Shown: positions 46,866 to 56,489, numbered from the stretch's first letter. The stretch is 64,000 bases of DNA from Leptolyngbya sp. NIES-3755 (GCA_001548435.1 AP017308.1:2551030-2615029); one strand, 5' to 3'. The notes: a model not told the origin generated them from the sequence alone. Program-made: numbers and translations.

Positions 46866-47792
46866 CTAGGGCGTGCTCAAATTCGCGATCGCACGATTCA
46901 CCCATTCAGATAGCGCCGCTTGCTCTTCCGTTGAAATTCCAGTCATCATTGTTTGAGCCAGCGACATCGCCACCGGAGGCAAAGTCGTCTTCAATTCTTC
47001 TCCAGCTTCCGTCAGCCAAATTCGCCAAATCCGTCGGTCTTGCGTATCCCGCTCTCGACGAATTAACCCTCGATCGCACATGCGATCGAGCACTCCAGTC
47101 AGCGTTCCACCGACCTGCTGAAGCTTTTCGCCAATTCCAGAAGTTGCTTGTCCGTCTTCTTGCCAGAGACAGCACAAAACCACCCAGTGAAACGGCGTAA
47201 GTTCAAACGGATCGAGCCGTTCCTGAAATCGACGGGTTCCAAGTTGGGCAATGATTTTGATGCGGTAGCCCAAATTGTGAGGCGCAAGAAGCGACTGCCA
47301 CCCCTCTGGAGGACTCACTGGAGTTGTATTCGCGAAATTTGCAATAATGCGATCGACAATATCCGAAAATTGTTCGCGCTCTGCATACGAGATCCCCTGT
47401 AGCGCTGCTTCCCGAACTTCAACTGCAATCGGGGGCAAAATGTCTTCAAGTTGCCGCCCTGCATCGGTAAGCCAGATCCGCCAAATTCGTCGGTCTTGGG
47501 TATCTCTTTCGCGACGAATCAAACCGCGATCGCACATTCGATCTAAGACTCCGGTTAAAGTGCCGCCAACCTGTTGTAATCGATCGCCAATACTCGAAGT
47601 TGCTTGACCATCTTCTTGCCACAAGCAGCAGAGAACGACCCAATGAAAAGGGGTTAATCGATAGGGGTCAAGGCGTTCCTGAAATCTACGACCAAGGAGT
47701 TGGGAAAGGAGTTTAATGCGATATCCGATACCGTGGGGGGCGAGTAATCGGTTGAGGTTCGCTGGGATTGGTTCAGTTTGGGAAGAGAGCAT
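46866..47792 (-). CDS. Tandem double-MarR regulator (two MarR domains in one chain)
   Basis: 308 residues made of two repeats of about 150. Each has a MarR winged helix: repeat one near residues 20-140 and repeat two near 170-300. Both contain LTPFHWVVLCCLWQEDGQAT, then VGGTLTGVLDRMCDRGLIRR and RDTQDRRIWRIWLT, nearly identical in protein but differing in codons. MarR proteins normally dimerise; a covalent tandem would form a dimer within one chain and allow its halves to diverge. No Shine-Dalgarno is clear at the start. The target is unknown. Confidence 0.85.
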   Translation of the reverse strand: MLSSQTEPIPANLNRLLAPHGIGYRIKLLSQLLGRRFQERLDPYRLTPFHWVVLCCLWQEDGQATSSIGDRLQQVGGTLTGVLDRMCDRGLIRRERDTQDRRIWRIWLTDAGRQLEDILPPIAVEVREAALQGISYAEREQFSDIVDRIIANFANTTPVSPPEGWQSLLAPHNLGYRIKIIAQLGTRRFQERLDPFELTPFHWVVLCCLWQEDGQATSGIGEKLQQVGGTLTGVLDRMCDRGLIRRERDTQDRRIWRIWLTEAGEELKTTLPPVAMSLAQTMMTGISTEEQAALSEWVNRAIANLSTP

Positions 47793-48001
47793 CTACGTTA
47801 CGAAAAGAGCGTTTAACAGAATCAGATCAAGAAGCTCGGAGCAGGTAGACCGTGGACAAAAACACGAGGTAGAAGAATTCTAGCTTAAAGTAATTTTTCT
47901 AAAACGAAATTTTGTGGATTTTCACCTTCATCCGTATCGTAAGTGATGGTTGCAGCACCGAATTGCACCTTCTTACAATTTCTTACGAAGTTAATTTAGA
48001 T

Positions 48002-48490
48002 TCACAATAGAAATTTGGGGGGAGTTAACCAAAAAAGTTGGCAGTTCGCAAGTATTGTTCCGCCGTCTGGAACTTCAATGCCAATCGCGCCCGCTTTTTT
48101 GAGAATAATACGATCGCGCACTGATCCCCAAATGAGTAGTTCTGTCCAATTACTTAAACCAGGCTCATGTCCAACTAACGCGAGGGTTTTCTCTGGATTG
48201 CGCCACGACTCAAGCCAGGATAACCAAGTTTGAATATCTCCACTCGGTGCAAGATAGCCCTCGACTTTCAAATCATCAGTCAAGTGAGCCGCTTCGAGAA
48301 TTTCAGCCGTTTGTTTGGCACGAACAAGTGGACTCGTCAGAATGAGATCAAACTTCAATCCCAACTCCCGAAGCCGTTTTGCCACCTGTTCGGTCTTGCG
48401 CTTACCTTCTGAAGTTAGAGGGCGCTCGTCGTCGTTGGGATAGTCGCCGTGTTGTCCTGCGAGTCCATGTCGAATCATGTAGAGCTTCAT
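48002..48490 (-). CDS. sixA: Phosphohistidine phosphatase SixA
   Basis: 162 residues. Histidine phosphatase motif LYMIRHGLAG with the nucleophile His and RHG, a second Arg/His in SPLVRAKQTAEIL, and VGHEPGLSNW with the second catalytic His. It removes phosphate from phosphohistidine, for example on the phosphotransfer domain of a sensor kinase. Confidence 0.92.
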   Translation of the reverse strand: MKLYMIRHGLAGQHGDYPNDDERPLTSEGKRKTEQVAKRLRELGLKFDLILTSPLVRAKQTAEILEAAHLTDDLKVEGYLAPSGDIQTWLSWLESWRNPEKTLALVGHEPGLSNWTELLIWGSVRDRIILKKAGAIGIEVPDGGTILANCQLFWLTPPKFLL

Positions 48491-48560
48491 AGCGATCGAG
48501 TGAAATAGAGCTACCTGGATCTTTACTCGATTTTTCGCTCTACAGACTTCTTGCTTTAGA

Positions 48561-49853
48561 TTAATTGACTCCTTTCGGATAGTTCTGTTCTGGATTCACC
48601 AGTCGCAGCAATTTTTGTTTCACCTGAGAATCGAACACTGACCATTTGGTTTTGGCGTATTCGCTGTTTTCAGTGAAGCCTGAGAGAAATCCCATCGGAA
48701 TTTCAAATCCACCTGCTTGCGATCGACCGCCTCCAAAAAAGCGCCCCTGAGCATCTTGCCCAAAGGCTTCTTTGATAAATTCATCGGGGTCGAGCGTCAA
48801 CTTGTTCGTTCGGAGCGATCCCACAACGAATTCGAGTTCTTCATCTTCGTCGTGGACAATGCCGTAAACGACTGCCGTATGGACATTCTCTTCAGTCACA
48901 AGGAAATCAGCCGCCTGCGGGATCGCATCCCGATCGTCGTATCTCAAATAACCTACACCTGCGATCGAAAAATTATTGTGAACGGTTCGATTTTTCAGCG
49001 ATCGTTCAATCACATCCATCACTTGCTTCGATCGTGAGGACTGCATGACCGCGTTCAACAACTGCGCGTCGTAGAAACGGCTCAAAAATGCAGCCGCGAG
49101 AAAATCTTCTTCCTGTGCCTGCATCAAGCGATTCGTATCCGATCGTAATCCGTGCATTAAGGCGGTCGCACATTTTACGTGTTCGGTCGTACTGGTATCA
49201 AACTTGAGCAATCCCGCTTGAATATACTGCGTCAAGATCGTCGCAGTTGCACGAGTGTAAGAGCGAATATCGACAAATTCAGCCTTGAGTTCGTCTTGCA
49301 TACTGTGGTGATCAATCACAACCGTAATCGGGATATTCGCCTGTTGCACGGACGTAAGCAACTGACTGGTTGTTCCCTGGTTGTCAATCAGCACACAGCC
49401 TTTATAGAGCGAAAAATCTTTTGTCTTTGCAGTTTGAGTAGTCAACCGTTGCAGCGGAAGCGAGGTCAATTTCACCAGTGCAATGTTTTCTTGGTGTGAA
49501 AGCGTTCCCGCATAAACAATTTCAGACTGAATCTCGAACTTTTGAGCAATTAACTTGTATGCCCAAGCGGAAGAAAGTGCATCGGGATCAGGAAAGTCTT
49601 GTAGGATGATTAACTGTCGATCGCCTCTGTGCCGCTCCAGAACTTGGCGAAAAGCCTCAATTTTTTGTTCTTGTTCGGGGGAACGCATCACATCGTAGGG
49701 AAAACGTCCTCGATGGTCATAACTCGCACCATTCGACGAAGGTTTAGAAGGAACCTCGATCGAGTGGATTTCAGTTGGATTCAGCCCAGAAATGCCGGAG
49801 TCTGGTTCCATTGTGATGAGTGAAGTGAATGGCACAGTTGAATCGGATTGCAT
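48561..49853 (-). CDS. DHH-family phosphoesterase
   Basis: 430 residues. The DHH motifs appear as LQDFPDPDALSSAWAYKL, VLIDNQG, TVVIDHHSM and the DHHA1 region GRFFGGGRSQAGGFEIP. It resembles NrnA-type oligoribonucleases and PAP phosphatases, which degrade short RNA or 3',5'-bisphosphate nucleotides. The N-terminal 60 residues, before the conserved domain, look disordered. Confidence 0.85.
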   Translation of the reverse strand: MQSDSTVPFTSLITMEPDSGISGLNPTEIHSIEVPSKPSSNGASYDHRGRFPYDVMRSPEQEQKIEAFRQVLERHRGDRQLIILQDFPDPDALSSAWAYKLIAQKFEIQSEIVYAGTLSHQENIALVKLTSLPLQRLTTQTAKTKDFSLYKGCVLIDNQGTTSQLLTSVQQANIPITVVIDHHSMQDELKAEFVDIRSYTRATATILTQYIQAGLLKFDTSTTEHVKCATALMHGLRSDTNRLMQAQEEDFLAAAFLSRFYDAQLLNAVMQSSRSKQVMDVIERSLKNRTVHNNFSIAGVGYLRYDDRDAIPQAADFLVTEENVHTAVVYGIVHDEDEELEFVVGSLRTNKLTLDPDEFIKEAFGQDAQGRFFGGGRSQAGGFEIPMGFLSGFTENSEYAKTKWSVFDSQVKQKLLRLVNPEQNYPKGVN

Positions 49854-50023
49854 ACTTGAAGTTGTGCGAAAAAATAGAACCAGCCTGATCGATTAAAACA
49901 AGTCGATCGAAGGCACTTCTTGATCTTCGCAAAAAACTTCAAAAAACGGCAGAGCGATTTATCTAGTTTCCCTCATTTGATAGAGAGAATACCGATCCGC
50001 ATCAGAAAATCTCTATCAAAAGC

Positions 50024-50533
50024 TTATTCTTCGCGGACTCCCCCGATGACATATTTCTGCCATTCCTGGTTCACGCCGTTCTTCACATGCTTCGTCACTT
50101 CAAAGTAGAGACTACTATGCGGACGATGAGGCGGATTTCGCAGTGGCATTGCGGCTTCTTTTGGGGTACGATTGCCTTTCTTGACGTTGCAGCGGACGCA
50201 AGCCGTGACAATATTTTCCCAAGAATCACCACCGCCTCTCGATCGAGGAATCACGTGATCCAGTGTCAGATCGTCTCCGGTGTAGCCGCAGTACTGACAG
50301 GAATGCCCATCGCGGTGTAAGAGATTCTTGCGAGTGAGCGGAATCTCCTTGTAAGGAACGCGCACGTAATGGCGCAGGCGAATCACTGTGGGGAGTGGAA
50401 ACCCCGAATAAACAAACTTTCCATTATGCTCGACTTGCTCAGCTTTGCCTTTGATTAGCAGTACAACTGCCCGCCGCCAACTGGTGATATTGAGCGGTTC
50501 ATAAGAGGCATTGAGCACCAGAACCTTTCCCAT
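50024..50533 (-). CDS. HNH endonuclease-domain protein
   Basis: 169 residues. The HNH motif is CQYCGYTGDDLTLDHVIPRSRGG, with the zinc-binding CxxC (CQYC and CVRC) pair and the HV catalytic His. The N-terminal VLVLNASYEPLNITSWRRAVVLLIKGKAE is usual in the large cyanobacterial family of small HNH proteins. Function unknown; a repair or phage-derived nuclease is possible. Confidence 0.92.
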   Translation of the reverse strand: MGKVLVLNASYEPLNITSWRRAVVLLIKGKAEQVEHNGKFVYSGFPLPTVIRLRHYVRVPYKEIPLTRKNLLHRDGHSCQYCGYTGDDLTLDHVIPRSRGGGDSWENIVTACVRCNVKKGNRTPKEAAMPLRNPPHRPHSSLYFEVTKHVKNGVNQEWQKYVIGGVREE

Positions 50534-50601
50534 TCGGATTGTTTTAAGACGCGCTTATTTGCACTGATGCTAACATATCCATTCGATTCGATGCTTGCAA
50601 C

Positions 50602-51120
50602 TTAGTACGAAACGCCACGATAAATGCGGGTGCGGGGTGCGGGGTGTGGGGTGCGGGGTGTCAGGGTGTCAATAAATTCAGAAATTTGCAGAAGTGTGCC
50701 CATTTCTTCGAGTTTGGCGAAAATCTTTTTGTCTAATTCGGGATTTTTGAGGTGATCGCTCAAAAGTTCAGGCGTAATCGGTTGTTTTCGGGTCAGGACT
50801 GCTTCGATCACTTGATCAATCGAGAACGCAATCAAGTTAGACATTTCATCTGAGTCGATCAATGAATCTTCTGGAATCTCTTCTTCAACAACGATTTCAG
50901 GTCGCTTAATTTCACGCCAGACGAAATAGCCGCCATTCATATCAACGACAAGGCAAGTTGTTGAATCGTCTTCTGCTCGGAGATTTTCAATCACTCGATC
51001 GTAAACTCGTTCCGAAAACGCGTCGCCTTTAACGTAGGTTTTGTCCTGAAAAACCAATTGATCTGCGCGGTTTTTATTCAGCGTTTCAAACTCACGTAGG
51101 CTCAGATGGAAAATTTTCAT
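50602..51120 (-). CDS. Conserved hypothetical protein with a repeat-derived tail
   Basis: 172 residues, no recognised domain. Residues 1-150 are a mixed alpha/beta acidic protein (DSTTCLVVDMNGGYFVWREIK). The last 20 residues (TPRTPHPAPRTRIYRG) come from a G-rich heptamer repeat at 50628-50672, an unusual tail likely produced by repeat insertion. It follows the cyclase gene on the same strand (3 nt apart), so the two probably form an operon. Confidence 0.6.
   Translation of the reverse strand: MKIFHLSLREFETLNKNRADQLVFQDKTYVKGDAFSERVYDRVIENLRAEDDSTTCLVVDMNGGYFVWREIKRPEIVVEEEIPEDSLIDSDEMSNLIAFSIDQVIEAVLTRKQPITPELLSDHLKNPELDKKIFAKLEEMGTLLQISEFIDTLTPRTPHPAPRTRIYRGVSY
50628..50672. repeat. G-rich heptamer tandem repeat (STRR type)
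   Basis: About six units of GGGTGCG/GGGTGTG in a row on the plus strand. Runs of three or four G could form a G-quadruplex. Short tandem heptamers of this kind are known from filamentous cyanobacteria. Here the array forms the 3' end of a coding region. Confidence 0.8.
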
Positions 51121-51123
51121 GAT

Positions 51124-52494
51124 TTAAACGGTGGGAACAAGTTGCTTTTTACCTTTCAACCAATAGGTTGCCATTTCTCCGCGTCCTTTTACCTGAATGA
51201 TTCCACGCGGCTCAAAAAGATGCGTATCGGTTAATCGTTTATAGGTTGCTTCGGTCACTTGAATTCCACCAGCGACCCCGTGAGACTCCATTCGACTCGC
51301 AATATTCACGGTATCGCCCCAGAGATCGTAGATGAATTTTTTAATGCCAATCACTCCTGCAACCACGGCTCCCGTATTCATCCCAATCCGAATACTAAAG
51401 GCTTCTCCGGTATCTCGATTAAATTGATTAATTGCATCTTGCATATCGATCGCCATATTTGCAACCGCGATCGCATGGTCATCACTCGGATGGGGCAGAC
51501 CTCCCACGACCATGTAAGCATCCCCGATCGTTTTAATCTTCTCTAATCCGTGATGTTCCGCTAAGCGATCGAACCGAGAAAAAATCTGATTCAATAAGGA
51601 AACGAGTTCTTGGGGAGAAGTCCGAGCAGAAATATCCGTAAAGCCAACAATATCGGCAAACAGAACTGTGACATCGCCAAATCCATCAGCAATATGGGGC
51701 TGAGTCGTTTCGTCTGTACACTTGAGCCGTTCCGCGATCGGGCTTGGCAAAATGTTCAATAACAACCGCTCGGATTGGGCTTGTTCAGCAGCGAGTTGAG
51801 CCGCAGTCTCTTGAGTCGTGGAAAGCGCGATCGCTAATTCATTCAAAGCCACTTGCAGCTTATCCACCGCAGGACGAAACACCAAAATCCCTTCCAGTAA
51901 CAGAATCAGAAGCAATAATCCGAACAGTCCAAATTCAACCATTCGTAATTGTGCAATTCCCGCTTGAGCTTGATGATTGTACGTAAGAATGAGTTGATTA
52001 ATCCCATCTGCAAATTCTTTCCCCGCTTCTCGAATTTCTCGCAAATCGTTTAATGTTTGTTGAGGATTCGATCTACGAGACTCAGACGCAATAATCGATC
52101 GAGCGGCGGTTTGAATTCTTAGATGAGAAGGCGCAAGTGCATCCGCCTGTCGTTTGATTTCAGAGCGATCGTGATTAAAGATCATTGCTTTCTGAATCGC
52201 GGTTTGAACTTTGCGATCGGCAGCATCCCACGCGGTTAGAATATCCTGAATTTCCCGAATCTTAAGTGCATTTTCACGATCGCGTTCCACTTTCAGCGCG
52301 AGTGCTGCCTCCCGGAGTTGCCAGCTTAGAATTTTTTGATGCGTGGCAATCTCAATCACTTTTGAATCGCGGGTTTGTTGAGATAACATCGATTGCACGA
52401 TCGCTTGACCTAAGAGGGCGAGAAATGCCACTGTACCGAGTGAAGCGATATAAAGTGAAGTCAATCGACGAGTCGAGGATTGGGGTGTCGGCAT
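51124..52494 (-). CDS. Class III adenylate cyclase with membrane sensor region
   Basis: 456 residues. Two membrane segments (about residues 12-33 and 186-206) bound an extracytoplasmic helical domain; IEIATHQKILSWQL resembles the PilJ-type sensor helix. The C-terminal cyclase domain shows VTVLFADIVGFTDISA (first metal Asp), KIKTIGDAYMVVGG with the adenine-selecting Lys, IRIGMNTGAVVAGVIG and DLWGDTVNIASRM with the paired Asp. These residues favour ATP over GTP. It probably makes cAMP in response to a periplasmic signal. Confidence 0.92.
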   Translation of the reverse strand: MPTPQSSTRRLTSLYIASLGTVAFLALLGQAIVQSMLSQQTRDSKVIEIATHQKILSWQLREAALALKVERDRENALKIREIQDILTAWDAADRKVQTAIQKAMIFNHDRSEIKRQADALAPSHLRIQTAARSIIASESRRSNPQQTLNDLREIREAGKEFADGINQLILTYNHQAQAGIAQLRMVEFGLFGLLLLILLLEGILVFRPAVDKLQVALNELAIALSTTQETAAQLAAEQAQSERLLLNILPSPIAERLKCTDETTQPHIADGFGDVTVLFADIVGFTDISARTSPQELVSLLNQIFSRFDRLAEHHGLEKIKTIGDAYMVVGGLPHPSDDHAIAVANMAIDMQDAINQFNRDTGEAFSIRIGMNTGAVVAGVIGIKKFIYDLWGDTVNIASRMESHGVAGGIQVTEATYKRLTDTHLFEPRGIIQVKGRGEMATYWLKGKKQLVPTV

Positions 52495-52601
52495 TTTCAG
52501 GATCGAGAAATAAAGCTAATTTCTAGATTTCCCGATTCTGAGAGAATTGTTGAAATAGAGGTAGGAGTCGATTGAATTGGTGTGATCGAGGAGTGTAAGG
52601 A

Positions 52602-53807
52602 ATGTTGAGTTGGGATCAAAGTTCGAGTATTGCACTGATGCAGCGGGAACGCGCTTGGGTGGAGATTGATCTGGCGGCACTGTCTCATAATGTGCAGCAG
52701 ATTCTCAGCCTGATTTCACCCAAAACGGAATTGATGGCGGTTGTAAAGGCGGATGCGTATGGACATGGAGCCGTGACCGTGGCGCAAACCGTTCTGCAAT
52801 CGGGCGCAAGTTGGCTTGGAGTGGCAACGATTCCTGAAGGAATTGAACTGAGAGAGGCGGGAATTGAAGCGCCGATCTTGGTTCTAGGCGCAACTCATAC
52901 TTCTGAGCAGATTCGAGCGATCGAGCATTGGAATCTTCAACCCACGCTCTGTACTCCCAAACAAGCTTTGGTCTATTCAGAATCCGCCCGTCACATCTTG
53001 CCGATCCATCTCAAGCTTGACACGGGAATGTCTCGGCTCGGAACGTCTTGGGAACATGCGATCGAGTTTGTGAAATTGGTCAAAGGACTGCCAAATTTGT
53101 CGATCGCAAGTATCTATTCGCATCTTGCCACCGCTGAAGATCTCGATCCCACGATTCGTCAACAACAACAACAGCGATACGAAGCGGCAATTCGCGCCTG
53201 TGGATACGACTTGAATGGCAAACGTCCGCGCTTTCATTTAGCAAATTCGGCAGGTACGATCGTTGATTCAAGCTTGCACTATGACATGGTGCGAACTGGA
53301 CTGTTACTATACGGACTCTATCCCGCCGAACATCTGAGATCTGCTTTAGATTTGCGCCCTGTGATGCAAGTGAAAGCTCGTGTGACTCAAGTTAAAACGA
53401 TTCAAGCGGGAACAGGTGTGAGTTATGGATATCGATTTATTGCCGATCGGGAAACCCAAATCGCTGTGATCGGAATCGGTTATGCAGACGGAGTTCCCCG
53501 AAACTTATCGAATAAAATGACCGCACTCGTTCGGGGACAACACGCTAAACAAATCGGCTCGATCACAATGGATCAACTGATGCTCGATGTCAGCCATATT
53601 CCTGCTTTGCAAGAAGGGGAAGTTGTCACCTTGTTGGGTCAAGACGGCAACGAAAAGATTTTGGCAGATGATTGGGCAAATCTGCTCGGAACGATTTCTT
53701 GGGAAATTCTGTGTGGATTCAAACATCGATTGCCGCGAGTTGCCGTGGGAAAGCCTCTGGCGAAACGGGAAATGATCGATCGCTCCTCTCGCAAATTCTG
53801 GAGTTAG
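52602..53807 (+). CDS. alr: Alanine racemase
   Basis: 401 residues. PLP-binding motif AVVKADAYGHGAV, with the catalytic Lys, at residue 47. A second catalytic Tyr lies near GVSYGYRF, and IGYADGVPR follows. It converts L-alanine to D-alanine for peptidoglycan. The stop shares TTAG with the convergent neighbour. Confidence 0.96.
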   Translation: MLSWDQSSSIALMQRERAWVEIDLAALSHNVQQILSLISPKTELMAVVKADAYGHGAVTVAQTVLQSGASWLGVATIPEGIELREAGIEAPILVLGATHTSEQIRAIEHWNLQPTLCTPKQALVYSESARHILPIHLKLDTGMSRLGTSWEHAIEFVKLVKGLPNLSIASIYSHLATAEDLDPTIRQQQQQRYEAAIRACGYDLNGKRPRFHLANSAGTIVDSSLHYDMVRTGLLLYGLYPAEHLRSALDLRPVMQVKARVTQVKTIQAGTGVSYGYRFIADRETQIAVIGIGYADGVPRNLSNKMTALVRGQHAKQIGSITMDQLMLDVSHIPALQEGEVVTLLGQDGNEKILADDWANLLGTISWEILCGFKHRLPRVAVGKPLAKREMIDRSSRKFWS

Positions 53808-54256
53808 TACGGCTCACGTTCCCAAGACACAGCAATATTCAACTGTTTGAAGGTCTCTTCGACCATTGATCGAAATCCTTGGCTATATCCTCCAAATAGA
53901 TGAACTCTAGGCTTTCGGCTCGGAAAGCTCAGTGCATAGATCAGCACTTTAGCGCCGTCTTTCCAGTCTTTGACGTGCTTAATCTCGATGACATACTCAT
54001 CCGTCACGAGATCAATAAACCCAGTTGGAGTTTCAACCTCGCGCTCTCCTCCTTCTCGGCTTTGAAGCGCGATTTGGATCATTGATTCGCTCTCGATCGT
54101 AATTTCGGGTGCAACCATAATTCCTTGACGCTGAAGTTGGTTAAGGCAATTCTGACATATTTGAAACGGGAAGCTTTCCCAACGAACCAGATCATAATTT
54201 CGAGGAGAGAGCGATCGACGGCAAACATGGCAATAAATCCGAATCTGTGGACTCAT
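53804..54256 (-). CDS. Small protein with zinc-ribbon and PD-(D/E)XK-like core
   Basis: 150 residues. An N-terminal CHVC...CQNC zinc ribbon (residues 9-35) is followed by a strand-rich core with GFIDLVTDEYVIEIKHVKDWKDG, which reads as the D...ExK of a PD-(D/E)XK nuclease fold, then AKVLIYAL and HLFGG. The activity is untested and the family not recognised. It overlaps the following GST gene by 4 nt (operon of three). Confidence 0.6.
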   Translation of the reverse strand: MSPQIRIYCHVCRRSLSPRNYDLVRWESFPFQICQNCLNQLQRQGIMVAPEITIESESMIQIALQSREGGEREVETPTGFIDLVTDEYVIEIKHVKDWKDGAKVLIYALSFPSRKPRVHLFGGYSQGFRSMVEETFKQLNIAVSWEREPY

Positions 54257-54912
54257 TGCGGTTCAAAGGCTGGAATGATTTCAGGTTCTGCGATCGCACT
54301 TTCCAACCATTCCTGCATCGCGGGTAACGCCAGAATTGCTTCCGAATATGCCTGACAAACTGGCTCAAGCTTCACATCATAAGTACGAAATCTCAGAATC
54401 ACAGGAGCATAAACGGCATCTGCGATCGTAAATCGCCCAAATAAGAATGCTCCACCGGGACCATATCGCTCACGGCAATGCGTCCAGATTGTTGTAATCC
54501 GATCGACATCCTGTTGCACTTCTGGGCTAATTTCATAGTTTGGAAAATGTCTACGGCAGTTCATTCCCATCTGATTTCGCAGCGGGAAGAATCCACTGTG
54601 CATCTCCGCACAAATCGATCGAGCTACAGCACGTCCGGTTCGATCGCCTGTCCACCACGATCGCTCTGGATACATTTCGGCAAGATATTCAAAAATTGCC
54701 ATCGAATCCCAGATTGTGAGATCGTCATGAATCAGAATTGGAACTTTCCCGTTTCCGTCTGGACAATACTGGCGAATTTGAGCAGTCGAGTCTGGCGTAT
54801 AAAGCGGAATTCGGACTTCATCAAACGAGAAATCGAATTGCTTCAACGCCAGCCACGGACGCAATGACCAGGACGAATAGTTTTTGTTGCCAATCACTAA
54901 CGTAAAAGCCAT
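54253..54912 (-). CDS. Glutathione S-transferase-family protein
   Basis: 219 residues. The N-domain reads LVIGNKNYSSWSLRPWLALKQF, with GNGKVPILI (cis-Pro) and WDSMAIFEYLAEM; the helical C-domain has FGRFTIADAVYAPVI. The SSWSLRPW start resembles the GST group often annotated in proteobacteria and cyanobacteria with unknown substrates. Stop and start overlap the neighbours by four and one bases. Confidence 0.92.
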   Translation of the reverse strand: MAFTLVIGNKNYSSWSLRPWLALKQFDFSFDEVRIPLYTPDSTAQIRQYCPDGNGKVPILIHDDLTIWDSMAIFEYLAEMYPERSWWTGDRTGRAVARSICAEMHSGFFPLRNQMGMNCRRHFPNYEISPEVQQDVDRITTIWTHCRERYGPGGAFLFGRFTIADAVYAPVILRFRTYDVKLEPVCQAYSEAILALPAMQEWLESAIAEPEIIPAFEPQ

Positions 54913-56489
54913 TAGACTGTTTGAGCATCTGAAGGAACAGCTTCTAAGCTTTGATTCAGTTGTTGTCGAGCGAGATAGTCCGCCAACTGAGCCTCAATCT
55001 TGGTACGAACTTCTTCGCGATAGTCCAGGAAATGCTCATTCAGCGCACAGACAGCAAGGTAATGTTCTGCCACCTTTGGATTCTGTTTGAGAATGTTATA
55101 CAGATGATGCCAGAATTTCCAGCGTGTTTCTCTGACAACACCTTGTCGCCAGCAGACAATTAGGAATGCTTGAATAACTTTCCAGGTGAGTTTTCTAAGC
55201 TTTTTGGAGTGTCTTGGCGCACCTAGCTTCAAGAAATGGCGATAGGTTCGATCGAGATAGTTCACCGGGTCATACAGTCGCCAAAATCCATCAATGTACT
55301 CGCGGGTGACTTCTTCAAGTGGACGAGTCGGCACAAAGTTCATCAATGTCGATTGATTCAAGTTGGCATTGTTCTCAACCAAGCGACCTTCTCGTTTCAA
55401 ACGATGCCAGAGTGCCGTATCCGGTAAAGCTTGCAGCATCGAGAAAATTGCGATCGGAATGGTGGTCTGTTCCACAAATCGCACAATCCGATCGCCTGCT
55501 CCAGAGGTTTCATTGTCAAATCCGATGATGAAGCCTGCCATTACACGCAGACCTTTTCTAGCGATCGCATCTACCGCATCGGACAGAGAATTCCGAGTAT
55601 TCTGATGTTTATTCGTGAGCGATAAACTAGCCTCATCTGGTGTTTCAATTCCTAAGAACACTGCATTGAAGTTAGATTCCACCATCAATTCCATCAGTTC
55701 ATCATCTTGTGCCAAATCGACAGAAGCCTCAGTGCTGAGATGGAATGGATAGTTATGCTCTTCCATCCAATCTTTCATCGCTCTGAGGAGCAGTTTCACA
55801 TTGCGTTTATTGCCAATGAAATTATCATCGACCATGAAAATCGTGCGTCGCCAACCCAGTTCATATAATCGATCGAGTTCTGCTAACAATTGCTCTGGGC
55901 TTTTCGTCCGAGGTTTACGCCCATACAGAACAATAATGTCGCAGAATTCACACTGAAACGGACAACCGCGTGAGAACTGCACCGACATATTATCGTAAGC
56001 ATCAAAATCCAGCAGATCAAATCGAGGAATCGGCGTAATGGTCACATCCGGTCGATTACCATCCGATCGATAAGTTCCGTTCGTATCACCTCGCTCGATC
56101 GCTTCAATAAACTTCGGTAAGGTAATTTCTCCTTCATCCAAAATCAGATAGTCTGCTTCTGCCACTTCATTCGGCAGCGAAGTTGCATAAGGACCTCCGA
56201 TCGCAACTCGTTTTCCTCGTCGTTTTGCTTCTTGAATCTGTGCGAGAAGATCCTGCTTTTGCACAATCATCGCAGACATCAGCACTAAATCTGCCCATTC
56301 CCATTCTGCTTCAGTGACGTTGCGAAGATTACGATCGACCAGTTTAAATTCCCATTCTTGCGGCAAAATCGCAGCCACCGTAATCAGTCCCAACGGTGGT
56401 AACATGGCTTTTCGACCGACTAGCTCTAGCGCTTTTTCAAACGACCAAAAGCTTTGTGGAAAGACAGGATAGAGCAATAAAACACGCAT
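54912..56489 (-). CDS. B12-binding-domain radical SAM protein
   Basis: 525 residues. The N-terminal B12-binding-like domain (LLLYPVFPQSFWSFE...VAIGGPYATSLP) is followed by a radical SAM core with CxxxCxxC in SRGCPFQCEFCDII at about residue 190. The C-terminal region resembles the DUF4070 type common in cyanobacteria. Substrate unknown; enzymes of this class methylate or rearrange unactivated carbons. Head of the three-gene operon ending in the nuclease-like gene. Confidence 0.9.
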   Translation of the reverse strand: MRVLLLYPVFPQSFWSFEKALELVGRKAMLPPLGLITVAAILPQEWEFKLVDRNLRNVTEAEWEWADLVLMSAMIVQKQDLLAQIQEAKRRGKRVAIGGPYATSLPNEVAEADYLILDEGEITLPKFIEAIERGDTNGTYRSDGNRPDVTITPIPRFDLLDFDAYDNMSVQFSRGCPFQCEFCDIIVLYGRKPRTKSPEQLLAELDRLYELGWRRTIFMVDDNFIGNKRNVKLLLRAMKDWMEEHNYPFHLSTEASVDLAQDDELMELMVESNFNAVFLGIETPDEASLSLTNKHQNTRNSLSDAVDAIARKGLRVMAGFIIGFDNETSGAGDRIVRFVEQTTIPIAIFSMLQALPDTALWHRLKREGRLVENNANLNQSTLMNFVPTRPLEEVTREYIDGFWRLYDPVNYLDRTYRHFLKLGAPRHSKKLRKLTWKVIQAFLIVCWRQGVVRETRWKFWHHLYNILKQNPKVAEHYLAVCALNEHFLDYREEVRTKIEAQLADYLARQQLNQSLEAVPSDAQTV

